Origin: Stictocephala bisonia
Lineage: Eukaryota; Arthropoda; Insecta; Hemiptera; Membracidae
Assembly (NCBI GenBank): GCA_035578905.1
Contig: JAQJVL010000005.1
Span: 4,287,449-4,351,448 of the forward strand
Direction: 5' to 3'
Length of the DNA: 64,000 nucleotides
Positions 12,682 to 25,647 of this stretch are shown one piece after another. The notes under the pieces were generated by a model. The model saw nothing but the letters and a program-made list of their open reading frames with translations. It had not been told where the DNA came from and did no database searches. Position 1 is the first letter of the stretch. Every line of letters begins with the position of its first letter. Made by a program: the position numbers and the translations under genes.

Positions 12682-13830
12682 GATTACAAATCCAACAAGT
12701 CTTTTACTGTTTCCTGGAAGAGTTATAAGGCCATTGGAAATGGTTTATCTAGGTTCTTAATTTTCATGATTTCCAAGCCATTCACCATTGACACCACCAA
12801 TAATGCTAACTACAAACTGATATTCAGTCAGAGGTTTCATTTCACTGTTATTGCAAACTATATCGAGATAACTAAGTTAACGACATCAAGTCAAATTCGT
12901 CTATCCCACCTATGTATTAACAATAACTTTTTACAATAGATGACTATCAGAAATAAAACCAACTTCACACCTTGTAATGCCTTGTTAATTTTTAAGGAGA
13001 GTAAAATCATAGGTGTTTTTTTTTGTTTTGTTTTTTTAAATGATAGGCTAGAGCAACAACTGTTATGTCTTTTAGTTGACAGTAAATTTACTGGCCAGTG
13101 ATTACTTTATCTTTTATTTTTTAGGCAGATTTTAGTTTTATTTACACGTATCAATACAGTAAATACCAGTTACATTGAATTAGTCCAAAATATGTATGAA
13201 GTTCAGCTTGAGGTATTCCTTATTATTTAACTCCACTTCACTTTAAAATACAGATAAATAATTGCTAATAAGATGAAACAGTTCAGATAATTAAGTAAAA
13301 AGTTGTAAAATTCACATAAAAAAATAATCCTTGTATACAATACTCAAAGCCATTTTTTTTTGTCAACACAACTCCTTTTTTCTTGACCAATTTAAACGCT
13401 TGAGGTAAAACAAAATTTCCCTCCGTTCATAGTTATGCAATAAGGTCTTAATTATTCTATATTTTCACTCTGAAGGTTATAGGAAACCCTCAAAGTAAGT
13501 TTTTCAGCCTGTTATACAAAAACAAATAAAAAATGTTTGAAATCGGCTAAGTAATATCGTAGGTAGCAACTCAAGTAATTTGAGTGAGATACTGTAAATA
13601 AATTCAAAATTGTTATTTTATGTTATACTGTTAACCTACTATTATTTGTAGTCAAAAGTCACAGGCCGAGGTGTATCAAGCACAACAAAGCGTTCAGGAG
13701 TGTACTCTAGTATTAATGGAAAGAAGAATATTAAATATAAATTATTCCTAACATGCAATTTTATGACTTTGAATAGTCCAAGAAATATGTATAGCAAAAA
13801 ACAATTTAATTTACAAATAAACTTAACAAA
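12682..13830. other. AT-rich tract without recognised features
   Basis: I see no gene, RNA or repeat structure here. Confidence 0.5.
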
Positions 13831-14098
13831 CAACAAATAAAACAATAAAAACTCTAGGGGTTTAACCCAGCTATACGCCTAGATTTAAATGCTCCAAAAT
13901 TATTGAAGAAAACATCAATGTCAGACCCCTTATTGACAATCAGGTGTAGGCCCTCATCACCCGACAACAAATAAAACAATAAAAACTCTAGGGGTTTAAC
14001 CCAGCTATACGCTTAGATTTAAATGCTCCAAAATTATTGAAGAAAACATCAATGTCAGACCCCTTATTGACAATCAGTTGTAGGCCCTCATCACCCGG
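13831..14098 (+). repeat. 134-bp recent tandem duplication
   Basis: Two head-to-tail copies (13831-13964 and 13965-14098) differ at about two positions (CGCCTAG against CGCTTAG, CAGGTGT against CAGTTGT). It lies 0.85 kb upstream of exon A. The high identity suggests a recent event or an assembly artefact. Confidence 0.85.
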
Positions 14099-14953
14099 CA
14101 GAGCGGAGTATGAGAGTATGAGCATAAGGTAGAATGACGAGTGCTGTTGTCAGCTGACAACTAGGTTCCTCATGAAGTCATTTTACTAAGTGACCTTAAG
14201 GTTACCAGGTGATTGTTTTTTTACTGTCTGAGTTGGTAATTAGCCTTTGTAATTTGTTCAACATTTACCTTTATATTTAGATCCGTAAACATTTAACATC
14301 AATGCAAGATGATTATCATTTTTACTCTTTGGATTACAGTTGAACATTTTCCCACTATTAAAAAAATCCCATTCCTAATTCTTTACAATTTTAAGTATTA
14401 TATTCTGATTGATTAACTTAAATTAATAGATTTTTTGCCTTGCTTAAAAATGAAAGCAATTGTAGTTTACATTGAATTTGTTTAAAGATTGCACTTCTAA
14501 ATAAAATAATAATATTTTAAATATATTCTTACATGTACTTGTTTCCTTGGGATTCAAAATCAGAATCAAATAAGGTGTGTTTATTGAGTTACAATGTAAT
14601 AGTAGTAAGAGAGATCAAACAGTTTATGGCCAACCAAATGTGTCATTTTCATTTTTAGTTTTATTTTGTTTAATAAAAACCAACTACTACTTCTCAAACC
14701 CCCATTTGCTAGTTACATTCAAATAGTATTAATCAAGAACCATGCTCATTTAACAATTAACACATAAGTGTAGGTTGATCAAATGTTTGTCCTAAACTTA
14801 ATTTTGTTGAATCATTTTAAATTTCTGAGGGTAAATTGTTTTTTGTTTGATTTTTTAAATTATGGCGATTAGAACACATTTTGCTTAGGCTTAATTCACT
14901 AGCGTTTGTACGTTTTTTGAACAAACTTTGGATTTTAAAAAATTTTGTTTTAG

Positions 14954-15099
14954 AGATTGGAGGCCGCAGTAAACGACAAGAAAAAAGTGTATATAGACAA
15001 AGTTGGGGCATTGGTGTCGGTACTGGAAAGTGTGTTGGCTGATTATTTGTTTCAAACATCACCTGAGCAAACATTACTTCTCTTTGAATTTCTTCACAG
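14954..15099 (+). CDS. ZNF292/RLF-like gene, internal exon A
   Basis: The exon encodes 48 residues plus two bases, starting RLEAAVNDKKK and ending LLLFEFLH. A pyrimidine-rich acceptor ending TTTTAG precedes it and a GTATGA donor follows. An alternative acceptor lies two bases downstream (AG at 14954-14955), so the incoming phase is 0 or 2. The two leftover bases are completed exactly by the first base of the exon at 27382. The peptide looks helical and leucine-rich, and it sits where the ZNF292/RLF family has its helical N-terminal region. That similarity is weaker here than in exons B to E. The upstream exon with the start codon is not securely identified. Confidence 0.72.
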
Positions 15100-16689
15100 G
15101 TATGATTTTCATTTTATTTTTTTCCATTTTTAATTAGTCAAAAATTCCTTTTACTTGTTTAGTGAAACTATTTCTTAGATTTCTTTACTTTCCTAGTGTT
15201 ATTTTTAATTGAAAAAGAACTACATGATATAGCTGAACTCAAAATCAGACAAGTTTAATTTACTTAATGTTTTGAATCAAATCACAATTACAGTATTTGT
15301 CAAACTAACATACAGTCATTGACAAGGGCATTCTTATTAGTATACTTTCTATGTCAAATTTGCTAATCTATAAATATAATATAAGTAATAAAGATAAAAG
15401 TAATCAACCAAAAAATGACAGGATTTACAGAAAATCGTCAGTCTACTCTGCTAGGTAATCTCTAGATGTATATTGAAAAAGTTCATCTAAACAGCAAAAA
15501 GGATGTCTGAGAAGCCAATTATACAGTTTTTGTTTGATAAGAAATAAAAAATTTTAATGTGTTAAATAAAGAATAGGTTTAGTTAGGTTTGTACACTGCT
15601 TGTACTAGTGAACTCATGGTAAGTAAGCACATTGTAGCAGGCTTTGTTGTTGATCTGAAATGCAGTTGGTATTATGCCTGATAGACATATGTCAAGAATG
15701 ACATTTGTTCTGGGTAGCAGGAAATGAAAATTGGCATAGTGGGGATGAACTGGTGAACATAAGTTCCAAATCAATTGTGTCAATCGAAGAGTACCAAAAA
15801 CTAATTCCATTAATCGAAACTTTAACAAATTTAATCAAGCAGAATCGTATTAGTTCTAAATTTATAAGTCAGTGCCAAAATGTTTATTAAATGTGCTCAT
15901 AAGATTCCCAGAACTACAAATTTTAACCAACTGCTTCAAATTTTCTATGGATGTTATTATGATAAACAAAATCTTGAAATTTGGAAAACAATTTGAGTGT
16001 TCTGTCTGCAATAATTTGATAACACAAAGTCCCTTAGGTAGTTTTTTTTTTTTTTTTTCTATCTTTTACCAAAAAAGATAATTGTTCTGGCATTGTTTCT
16101 AAGCCCCGTTTTCCCTAAGCATTTCTGTTAAAATGCTACAAACTCGTTTGTAGCAAGGAGAATTGTTTGTCTTGTTGATTCCACAACTTTGGAAGATATA
16201 GTACTGGAAAGCATAGTCCTCTTCCTCAAGCTCATCTACTGCAAATTTATGTGTGCTCAAAATAACCAGCAATGGAGAAGGAATTCTTCTGTTACCTGGT
16301 CGATGAAGATATCAAAATATTCTGAAACCTCATGTTCACATCTTCAATTTAATTATAGAATAGTTAATTTGTTTTTATGGAAAATTTCATTAGACAAATG
16401 GAATTGAGTATGACTTCCAATCAATAGAATCATCATTTAATCGTAAAACTTAAATGGAAATTTGGAATTGAAACTTTTAGATTGGAACTTGACTCCATAA
16501 ATGGTACGTACTATATATTAAGAATGATAATGCTCATAAATAAGAAAATTCAAAAATTATATTGTAAATTTACCAAATTGCATGCTTAGGCCAGTTCTTC
16601 CATTTTTATAGTTGTATTTTTGTAGTTTATATGTGTTTCATTCTTCTACGTGTAACTTCAAATAAAATCATTTATTTGGCCATTATACA

Positions 16690-18760
16690 CACAGTTGATG
16701 CTAAAAGCTTTGTCCAAGTTTACAATATTAGTAACCTTAAAAATACATTACAAGAAGCTAGCCTACTTAAGAGGTAAAAGTGTATTAAAATTAAAATTTG
16801 TATACTTATATGTAGAGTAAAAGAACATTTCTTTAAACCACTTGGCAAGTATATTTTTAAAAGCAGGTACACAAAGTTGCCTAACACTGAGAGGTAATTT
16901 ATTATAAAAAATATACTGCTGATACGCGTGGCTGCGTAATGAAAAAAGGCCATAATATGTGGTGAACAGTACTTTGTTACTCACATACTTTGGAGACAGA
17001 ACTGGCATTACCCATAGCCTAATGCCACATAACAACAGAGAGTGAAATAGGCCATAATATGTGGTGAACAGTACTTTTTTACTCACATACTTTGGAGACA
17101 GAACTGGCATTACCCATAGCCTAATGCCACATAACAACAGAGAGTGAAATAGGCCATAATATGTGGTGAACAGTAGTTTGTTACTCACATACTTTGGAGA
17201 CAGAACTGGCATTACCCATAGCCTAATGCCATATAACAACAGAGAGTGAAATAGGCCATAATATGTGGTGAACAGTACTTTGTTACTCACATACTTTGGA
17301 GACAGAACTGGCATTACCCATAGCCTAATGCCATATAACATCAGAGAGTGAAATAGGCCATAATATGTGGTGAACAGTACTTTGTTACTCACTTACTTTG
17401 GAGACAGAACTGGCATTACCCATAGCCTAATGCCATTTAACATCAGAGAGTGAAATAGGCCATAATATGTGGTGAACAGTACTTTGTTACTCACATACTT
17501 TGGAGACAGAACTGACATTACCCATAGCCTAATGCCACATAACAACAGAGAGTGAAATAGGCCATAATATGTGGTGAACAGTACTTTGTTACTCACATAC
17601 TTTGGAGACAGAACTGGCATTACCCATAGCCTAATGCCATATAACAACAGAGAGTGAAATAGGCCATAATATGTGGTGAACAGTACTTTGTTACTCACAT
17701 ACTTTGGAGACTGAACTGGCATTACCCATAGCCTAATGCCATTTAACATCAGAGAGTGAAATAGGCCATAATATGTGGTGAACAGTACTTTGTTACTCAC
17801 ATACTTTGGAGACAGAACTGGCATTACCCATAGCCTAATGCCATTTAACATCAGAGAGTGAAATAGGCCATAATATGTGGTGAACAGTACTTTGTTACTC
17901 ACATACTTTGGAGACAGAACTGGCATTACCCATAGCCTAATGCCATATAACAACAGAGAGTGAAATAGGCCATAATATGTGGTGAACAGTACTTTGTTAC
18001 TCACATACTTTGAAGACAGAACTGGCATTACCCATAGCCTAATGCCATTTAACATCAGAGAGTGAAATAGGCCATAATATGTGGTGAACAGTACTTTGTT
18101 ACTCACATACTTTGGAGACAGAACTGGCATTACCCATAGCTTAATGCCATTTAACATCAGAGAGTGAAATAGGCCATAATATGTGGTGAACAGTACTTTG
18201 TTACTCACATACTTTGGAGACAGAACTGGCATTACCCATAGCCTAATGCCATATAACATCAGAGAGTGAAATAGGCCATAATATGTGGTGAACAGTACTT
18301 TGTTACTCACATACTTTGGAGACAGAACTGACATTACCCATAGCCTAATGCCACATAACAACAGAGAGTGAAATAGGCCATAATATGTGGTGAACAGTAC
18401 TTTGTTACTCACATACTTTGGAGACAGAACTGACATTACCCATAGCCTAATGCCATATAACAACAGAGAGTGAAATAGGCCATAATATGTGGTGAACAGT
18501 ACTTTGTTACTCACATACTTTGGAGACAGAATTGGCATTACCCATAGCCTAATGCCATATAACAACAGAGAGTGAAATAGGCCATAATATGTGGTGAACA
18601 GTACTTTGTTACTCACATACTTCTTAAGTTTTCTCATCAAGAATAAAATTCTAGAAACCTTTTTACAAAGATAAAAGTTATATGTAGTTGCCAAGTCAGC
18701 TTACTGTCTAAATACATGCCCAACAATTTTACAGAGTCAAGTTAGACTTCCTTTAGTCAG
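16690..18760 (-). pseudogene. Non-LTR retrotransposon C-terminal fragment expanded by a minisatellite
   Basis: Reading on the minus strand, the start (about 18756-18690) encodes KLLGMYLDSKLTWQLHI, then a frameshift, then LCKKVSRILFLMRKLKK. This is the segment after the catalytic core in jockey/CR1-type reverse transcriptases. Next comes a family-typical segment, LFTTYYGLFHSLLLYGIRLW, repeated in tandem (separate entry). The C-terminus then appears: FYNKLPLSVRQL and FKNILAKWFKEMFFYS (16763-16942). The 3' tail contains AATAAATGATTTTATTTG near 16658-16676. One stop lies in a repeat unit at 17390-17392. The element is 5'-truncated and cannot be active. Confidence 0.8.
16943..18619 (-). repeat. 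102-bp minisatellite in a LINE reading frame, 16.4 copies
   Basis: There are sixteen full 102-bp units and one 45-bp partial unit. On the minus strand each encodes 34 residues beginning YVSNKVLFTTYYGLFHSL and ending VMPVLSPK. The unit length is divisible by three, so the frame is kept through all copies except one Y-to-stop change (17390-17392). Units fall into variant types at one site (LLY, LLC, MLN, MLY), which are scattered along the array. That scatter indicates repeated unequal exchange or conversion rather than a single expansion. Confidence 0.9.
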
Positions 18761-18836
18761 TGGTAAATTCCTTACATGCATGTAAAATCTTACCCCTTAT
18801 ATTTAATCCTTTTTAAATTATGCAAAAAGTTTGTTC

Positions 18837-20060
18837 AAAAATGAAAGCAGATGGAAAATGTTACATTATTTTTAATTCTCAAGATAAATCGATCTAAAGC
18901 AACTTGGTCAGGAGTAAAACAAGAAATAGGCATTTGCCAAAAAGATGTAATAAAGTTATTTTAGAAGTACAAGACAAAGAAATTAAAAATGCAAAACACA
19001 TAAGGCAAGTTTTTAATTCTCATTATTCCAATATAGTAAAATCACTCAAAATACCTAAGGTAAATGCATTGTTACTCAATAACTACCAGAAAAATTGAAA
19101 TATTTCTATCCAATCATAAATAATGAAGTAAATAAAATCATTCAAAATTTAAAAAAAATACTCCATCTTGTAGATAACATGAAATATTGTTTGTTTTATT
19201 GTGTTGTCAGCAGAAATTATAAGCCCAGTTATAACCTGTATTATTAAAAACCAGTCATTCAAGACAGGCATCTTCAAGATCTTCAAAAAAGGATCTACTA
19301 AAAATGTTACAAATTATCGCCCAATTTAATTATGGGTATATGCTGTCAATACTGAAATATAGCATGCTGCATGGGGCTCATCTACAGATATTGATGATGT
19401 ATTTAAATCCCAAAAGACCCTGGTAAAAAAATGTCCAAAGTTAGTTTTATGTTCTGTTTGCTGAGAGCGAGGCTCTGCCTAGACTGTCGCTCCAATAAAG
19501 GTGCCGACCAATAAAAAGTGGATGTCCACGTGGACTCTGATTTAAAACGAGACTAATTCATTGGCATCCCTAGTCGGCATTCAGTTAATCAGGCTCAGGA
19601 GATAGGACAGTTTATCACTACAGCAACATGTGAACGCCTGTGAATCGGCCTGACGCCTATGTCACTCCAACTTCACTCTCAACTCTTGCTGATGGAACAT
19701 AGAGCAAGCTGCCTACCCTTACTTAGGAAATTAGAACTATTAACATTACCAAGCTCATACATTTTGGAAATTTTAAAATTTGTTCATACAAATCCTGAAA
19801 TATTCTAACAATTCAAATTAAACCATGGTTACAACAGAAAAAAAGAGATACATTCTGAGTAATTCAGTTCACAACTAAATAACATTTGAAAAAAGCACTC
19901 TCTACACATGGGAATAAAAAGTAGGCCTATAATAAGGTTGATGACGTGACTTATTACTCAGTTGAGTTTAATCGTACTCAGTTTGATAATTTAATAAAAA
20001 AAATTTGGTTACAAATCGAATCAAAAAGCTTATTAAAGTATAAAATAAATGTTAGATGAT
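18837..20060 (+). pseudogene. Second LINE copy, opposite orientation, internally deleted
   Basis: The 5' part encodes EIKNAKHIRQVFNSHYSNI, then TGIFKIFKKGSTKNVTNYRP (to about 19326), the segment before and at the start of the RT domain. The catalytic core is missing. Sequence resumes at about 19367 with AWGSSTDIDDVFKSQKTL, then LPYLRKLELLTLPSLYILEI (about 19704-19770). A decayed C-terminus follows, with YYSVEFN (near 19950) and KKIWLQIESKSLLKYK. All parts contain frameshifts or stops. Its 5' end faces the 5' end of the minus-strand LINE copy about 80 bp away. Confidence 0.75.
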
Positions 20061-20370
20061 AATAACTTTATGTTTATGAATGATTTTTATTACTAGTAAG
20101 TCATTTAACTTTTTTATTTTTATGTTCTTATTAACTTTCAGAGCTTCAATCTTAATGATATTAGGTCTACTCAAGTATGATAATGTTACAAGGGATATGT
20201 GACTATTTTATCAACAACTATGACATTATTTAAATTTAATGTGCATATTAATTATTTGAATGGATTAAAGCTAGGTTGGTTCACCACTTGACATTCTCAA
20301 GTTTTAGTTTCAGGTAACATTTATACATGAATATGAAAAGTAAAGTTGCTTTTATCATTTACTTCATTAA

Positions 20371-20670
20371 CACATTGAGTGCTGAAAGACTACATAATTG
20401 AAAGACTACATAATTGTGGAATGTAATGGTTAACCACAAAACACTATCACTTATGCAGTCACTCCTCCTACAAAATTGACGAGAACTAAAAACGAACTAC
20501 TCTTGAACACAAAAACTGGCACAAGTGGTGAGTGACATGACGTTTTCCAACGATAGCTAAACTCATGCTAAACCAATGCATTTGAAGCAGGAGCACTACG
20601 TAAATTAACGTAATCTGCCAGGCATGCCACTGCTGCGCTACGTTAATTACCGTAGTCCGCATTCAACTTG
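20371..20670. mobile_element. TTAA-flanked MITE, 300 bp
   Basis: TTAA lies on both sides (20367-20370 and 20671-20674). The ends are imperfect inverted repeats: CACATTGAGTGCTGAAAGAC on the left, and CAAGTTGAATGCGGACTACG on the right after reverse-complementing. No coding. Placed with piggyBac-type elements by the TTAA duplication only. Confidence 0.55.
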
Positions 20671-21789
20671 TTAAATCTGCTCAATGTATTTTCATAAATA
20701 CAAAGTGATTGAACCTTGGTTCGTGTTAATATGATACCCTAAATGATTATTTTGTTTAATACATATGTGATGATGATGTTTTGATTACTGTTAGCAAATC
20801 TCTAAAATTTTACATCCATATTGTTTTCTCTCAATTTTTTTTTGGGGGGAGGGGATGCAATCTAACCTGCTGGCCCTGTGATGTCCAGAACTTCTGATAT
20901 CCGGTGTAGTGACAAAAGATGAATGAATGTGGTTTTTCTTTTTCTGTGCTTGAGAGATTTACAATATTTTACGAAACTCCATAGTTACACTTGATTATTA
21001 AATGAATTTGTAGTTGAATAGTGGCTTCAAACAATTACTGTAACTCTAGCAGTGCACTTGCTATTTAAATAATACAAAGTTTACATTAGGAATTCCGTAA
21101 CAGTCTTTTATGCTCTCCAACCTAACCCATTGTGACAGTGGGCTGGGTATGACCGGTTTTAGTCTATTCCTTTTGAATTCTTAAATTGACTAACTCATGT
21201 AATTTTATGACATGGTTTGCATATGGTTAAATGGAGAATATTTTATTGAGGCTGGAAATAATTTAATTTTTTTTAGGATATAGGGTGTAACAAAACTCTC
21301 TAGACAAACTTTAAGATATTGTTCCTTGGAGACAATAAGACATAAGACATAAAAAATTTTATGTATTATTTCAAATTTTTTTTCTCTTGTCTAACCAGTT
21401 ACCCATGGCACCTGTAACAAATTTTATATTCTGATCACACGTAATAAGCCAAGAGTGGGACACACATCTCCAAGCCTGCTGTTCCACCATCTTGACCATC
21501 ACATGTCTAAAACATAGTTGTCTTGTAAAAAGAGAATGCTCAGGTAGAGAGAGTTGGAAAAGATGCATTACTGGCTATGAGAGACAATTTTAGGCTATAG
21601 GGACAAGAGGAGCCAGAACCAAGAGAGGAAAGTTACCACCACCTTCAAGGATTGCCCCAACCAACCCCCATTATGTTTGGAATGTTTTAATTAAAATAAT
21701 TAACGAGATAATTTTATATCCAAAACAAAATTCAAAATTTTTCAAAATTCAAAAAAACAAAATTTTGTATCCAAAACAAAAAGTTTGGG

Positions 21790-22015
21790 CGAGCCGGTGG
21801 CCGAGTGGTCTAAGGCGTCAGGACTTTGAGCTTGGGTTAGAGATAGCGCTAGTTCGAATCCGGCCTAGACCGGAAGATTTATCAGTAATATTCACCTTCT
21901 ACTGTACTGATTCACCCCCTTACTCTGTCTGATTAAGTTCCTCGCACAGATCAATAGTCTATGAGGAATGGGCAGAGTAAGGTAAAGAAGGATCTTATCT
22001 CTTATTATCATGTTC
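21790..22015 (+). mobile_element. tRNA-derived SINE
   Basis: It carries a good RNA polymerase III A box, TGGCCGAGTGG (21798-21808), and B box, AGTTCGAATCC (21851-21861). Their spacing fits a Ser- or Leu-type tRNA with a long variable arm. The acceptor stem does not pair, so it is not a functional tRNA. A tRNA-unrelated body follows, to about 22015, ending near GGATCTTATCTCTTATTAT. Confidence 0.65.
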
Positions 22016-22569
22016 TACCGTAACCTGATAAAATATGTTTAGCTGCTAAAGAGATTCATAAATTTCCTGTATCACAAGCGATCATGGGATGTATCAAAAT
22101 ATATTATTCACTACCGACATAACATGGAATTATGCTTTCATTTCAATCGGGCCAGTTAAAATGCTCATTTGAACTGAATAGTGTGTCCCAACGGTGTGCC
22201 ATGATGCGGTTTAGTAAAGTGAGGCATGTCTTACTAGTGTCCCATGACGCCTATTCTTTAATACCCATATCCCACTAGTGGGACACATCGTCATGATAGT
22301 TTAAATGAATCTGCTGGAATTGGAGATTAACCTTGATGACACTAAAAGTTTAGAAGGTATTTTAGTTGTAATTAATAATAATTATACTATTGATAATATA
22401 GACCTCTGTTAGTCTATATAGTAAAACTCTGAGGAAACAGTTGGATCAAGATTTTGAGTACATTCAATTATCCCTTTTAAAAAGTAGGTTAAATGACTCA
22501 ATTATAAGTAGAAACTTTAAAATGCTATAGAATATTCAGCCTGTACATCAAACTTAAGCACAAAATATA

Positions 22570-22685
22570 TTTGTTTTAAAGACTTGGCCTACAATGAAGC
22601 AAAAGAAGCTGTGAACCTTATTGAATGGAGTTTATATTTTATTGATATAGTGCTATCTGCTATATCACAGAATAACAACAATTGG

Positions 22686-22720
<35 letters not shown>

Positions 22721-23890
22721 GGTAGGAATGTCAAAAGAAGAAGGACTGCATACCAACAAATATTGTGAGGATCAAAGCTGTGGTTGGGTTTTGTTCATTG
22801 CAATATGATGAAAACATCAGATCTGAATTAATCTTTATGATCTTTGGTTTTCTGACTGATCAGGTGTGGTGTTATTCAAAGAAGTGTTGTCTCTTAAAAG
22901 AATCACTGAAGAGACAAGAAAGATTTTATCTGAAGAGCACTTAGATTTGATAACATAAAAATACGAGAGATGATATGAGGATACTGGACACAGTTGCTCC
23001 CATCTGTAATTCCTTAAAAGAATTTGTTGTAAATATTATGGATAAATATGTATTGAGTGAGTATGTAACTGTGGACAGAACATTGCAGTCTTCCAGCAGT
23101 GCATTTGGAATAAACCTGCCTAGTATAGAGTAAAAATCTTACCTACAAGTTGTGCTAAGAGATTTTATGGAAACAATTTAGAAATATAAGATTGAAAGAA
23201 ACCAGAAAGTCCCTTTTAAATTGGCAATTCTCCCAGAAGCATCGTCATCCACATGATGGATCCAATTTTAGGTAGTAAAAGGAATGGGGCCCTTCAGTCC
23301 TTCTTAGCTTTGAGTTGTTGAATCAGCATAGACTTACAATGGCTGCACAATGAATACCTGAGCGATAGAAATGAAGATTCTTATAGAAAACCTGAAACTG
23401 CTTTATTTTATAACGCAAGTAACACAGGAATATAAATAGAGTTATTCTGTTGCCAAGAAAAGTAATAGATAGACGGTGACTGTGTTGTATGGCTTCATGG
23501 ATATTTCAGCACTAAATGCATTCAAAATTTTACAGGAAAATCTGAACCAGCCTAACATATTGAAGAGATGATTTTTTTAAAACCTAAAGAAAAGAATTAT
23601 TGAAAGTACATGTTCAGACCGGAATTACTATTGGGAGTACGCCAGTGCTCACAAAGGGTCTGAGTACCTGCTGGTGACATCACCGTAGGAAGATGCTGTC
23701 AATGCGATAGGAGGGAGTTATAAGATAAAAACCAGGTGTGGATCTTGCCATTACTTTATATGCAAGGAGCATATTTCATCATCTAATTGTGTATCAATTG
23801 ATATGCAAGGAGCATATTTTATCATCTAATTGTATCAACTGGAGCATGTTTCTCTATCCAGTTACATTGAACTGTAGCTAAGGGGTGGAT
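22570..23890 (+). pseudogene. Decayed piggyBac-type transposase
   Basis: Short conserved blocks in piggyBac order survive in shifting frames. They are APICNSLKEFVVNIMDKY then LSEYVTVDRTLQSS (about 22995-23105, the region of the first catalytic Asp), FMDISALNAFKIL (about 23490-23535), and a Cys/His tail RCGSCHYFICKEH (about 23731-23770). Stops and frameshifts lie between all blocks. A 31-base A tract interrupts the 5' part at 22688-22718. No TTAA-flanked ends were found, so the borders are approximate. Confidence 0.65.
22688..22718 (+). repeat. Poly-A tract
   Basis: There are thirty-one A in a row inside a decayed transposase. It could be the tail of a small retro-inserted fragment or simple slippage. 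Confidence 0.85.
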
Positions 23891-24775
23891 GATATAGAAG
23901 TCAGTGAAGGAGAGTAAATGTTTGTCATGTCACTTCTTTCAGTCATAAGTGTAAAATATCATTATCTACATTTTCTTATTATTGTTTATTACATTTTTAA
24001 AATATACAAATTAACAAAAACTAAGCAAATAATAAATATAAAATGAAATAGCAAAACGTTTTATATTTCTGCCTTTTTTTATTGATGTAATTTATAGTTA
24101 TAGATATTGTTCTATGTGATCTTCATTAAAATTTTTTACATACTTCCTTATTCATACAATTTAAAAGTTAACCCTAGAACCACCGCGTTATGAGATTCTC
24201 TAACCGGCAGACTATTTTTGGGCATTTTGCAGAGATTTTTAGTAAAATATTAAAAAATATTTGTAAGTTATTTAGTTGCCTTGATTTAGTACGATTTTTT
24301 TCACAAAAGACATGAGAATACTCTGGTTGTAATAATATGGATATTTTAATTAAAATAAACTTTACCCGATCAATGAAACACTCAAAAACCATTTGTAATT
24401 AAAAAAAAAGGGTGAGCATGCCTTGGAAAAAGTGTTATATTTATAAATTCCAATTTCCAAGATTGTCGAAAGCCACTAAATTTAGTATAGTTTTAGAAAC
24501 TGTTTAGTTTTACTATGATTAGTTGAGAAATAGCTGACTTACATTACATAAACTATAAAAAGTACCAGAGACTCAAAATTTGTTAACCAAGGATACAGTT
24601 ATAATAATATTTTGATTAAATAGTTCGTAAGGACTAGACGGTTATATTATATACTAAAATTTAGCTATGAACATTCTCTTTAAAATGTATGTAATATTAT
24701 CTTGTTTCTATGTTCATTACTACTTATAACCATAAAATACGATTAAAAATGAGCAACAACCTGCATAACCTACTA

Positions 24776-25129
24776 CAGTAAACCCTCGATTTAACTGACT
24801 CTGAGTTAATGTACTTTGGATTTAGTGGACAGCTTACAGCTGCATTACGGTACTAAAATTTTATGTATCACGGAATTATGGTTATTGATGAATTTTTATA
24901 GAAATATTTTAATTAATAAAATGTGTAGGTTAATCACCTTTATACAATATTTATTTATATATTTTATTAATCTTAGAGTTAACTATTAGCTGGCAGCATC
25001 ACAGTTAGTTTTGATTAAGGTGTGGCAATCTCATAACAGCTTGAGATGAGTTCACCCTGATTTAACGAACAATCAGCTTTAACGGACTAGAGCCTGTCCC
25101 ATATAGTCCATTAAATCGAGGGTTTACTG
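24776..25129. mobile_element. Pogo/Tigger-type MITE, 354 bp
   Basis: It has perfect 19-bp terminal inverted repeats, CAGTAAACCCTCGATTTAA, flanked by TA on both sides (24774-24775 and 25130-25131). No transposase frame. CAGT ends with a TA duplication fit the Tc1/mariner-pogo superfamily. The well-kept ends suggest a relatively young insertion. Confidence 0.85.
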
Positions 25130-25647
25130 TACTGCTACGGCACTGTATTAGCCACTTCTCTTGTTATCAAAAAGACACTTTGTTACTTTTAGTAACACTA
25201 TAATCACGCAACAAACAATTAAATTGATAATAATATCTCAAAACAAAAGGAGAGAAAACCACACAATTTAGATACATAAGTTTTGTAAACAACAAATGGT
25301 GGACAGTGAGCGTTTGCTTCCATTTAACACCAAATTTCCGTCTTCTACAAATGATGAAACGGTTGTCGTAGAAACAAATGAAATACATTATGTGATTCAG
25401 CGCTTCTTCCACTGGTATATGAATCATGTCGCTATTTCGAAGTTTACGTACTCTAATAAGTGCTGAAAGCGATCGCTGCATATCGACGGATAATCCGTTG
25501 ATTGCTGGTTTGGCAACAGTTTAATTAACAGATCATCCAGTGATTGTCGGTTTTAAAGTTAGTGTTTTTGTTGTATTAATATTGAATGATATTTATGTCA
25601 CAAATTTTTAAGTTTTATTATTTAAAAAAAATTAATATGTAGTAGTA

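Noticed and set aside
15705..15890. WVAGNENWHSGDELVN, loosely like the RNase H motif WVPGH-G-x-x-GNE-AD
   Set aside because: Key residues (H after PG, D in AD) are displaced, and no LINE sequence is visible nearby in the same frame.
16943..18619. CRISPR-like array
   Set aside because: Units are contiguous 102-bp repeats without spacers, the sequence is eukaryotic, and the unit encodes a LINE segment.
21790..21870. A tRNA gene for Ser or Leu
   Set aside because: A and B boxes are good, but the acceptor stem and anticodon stem do not pair and a SINE body follows.
24168..24420. A further TTAA element starting CCCTAGAACCACC
   Set aside because: No matching right end with TTAA was found.
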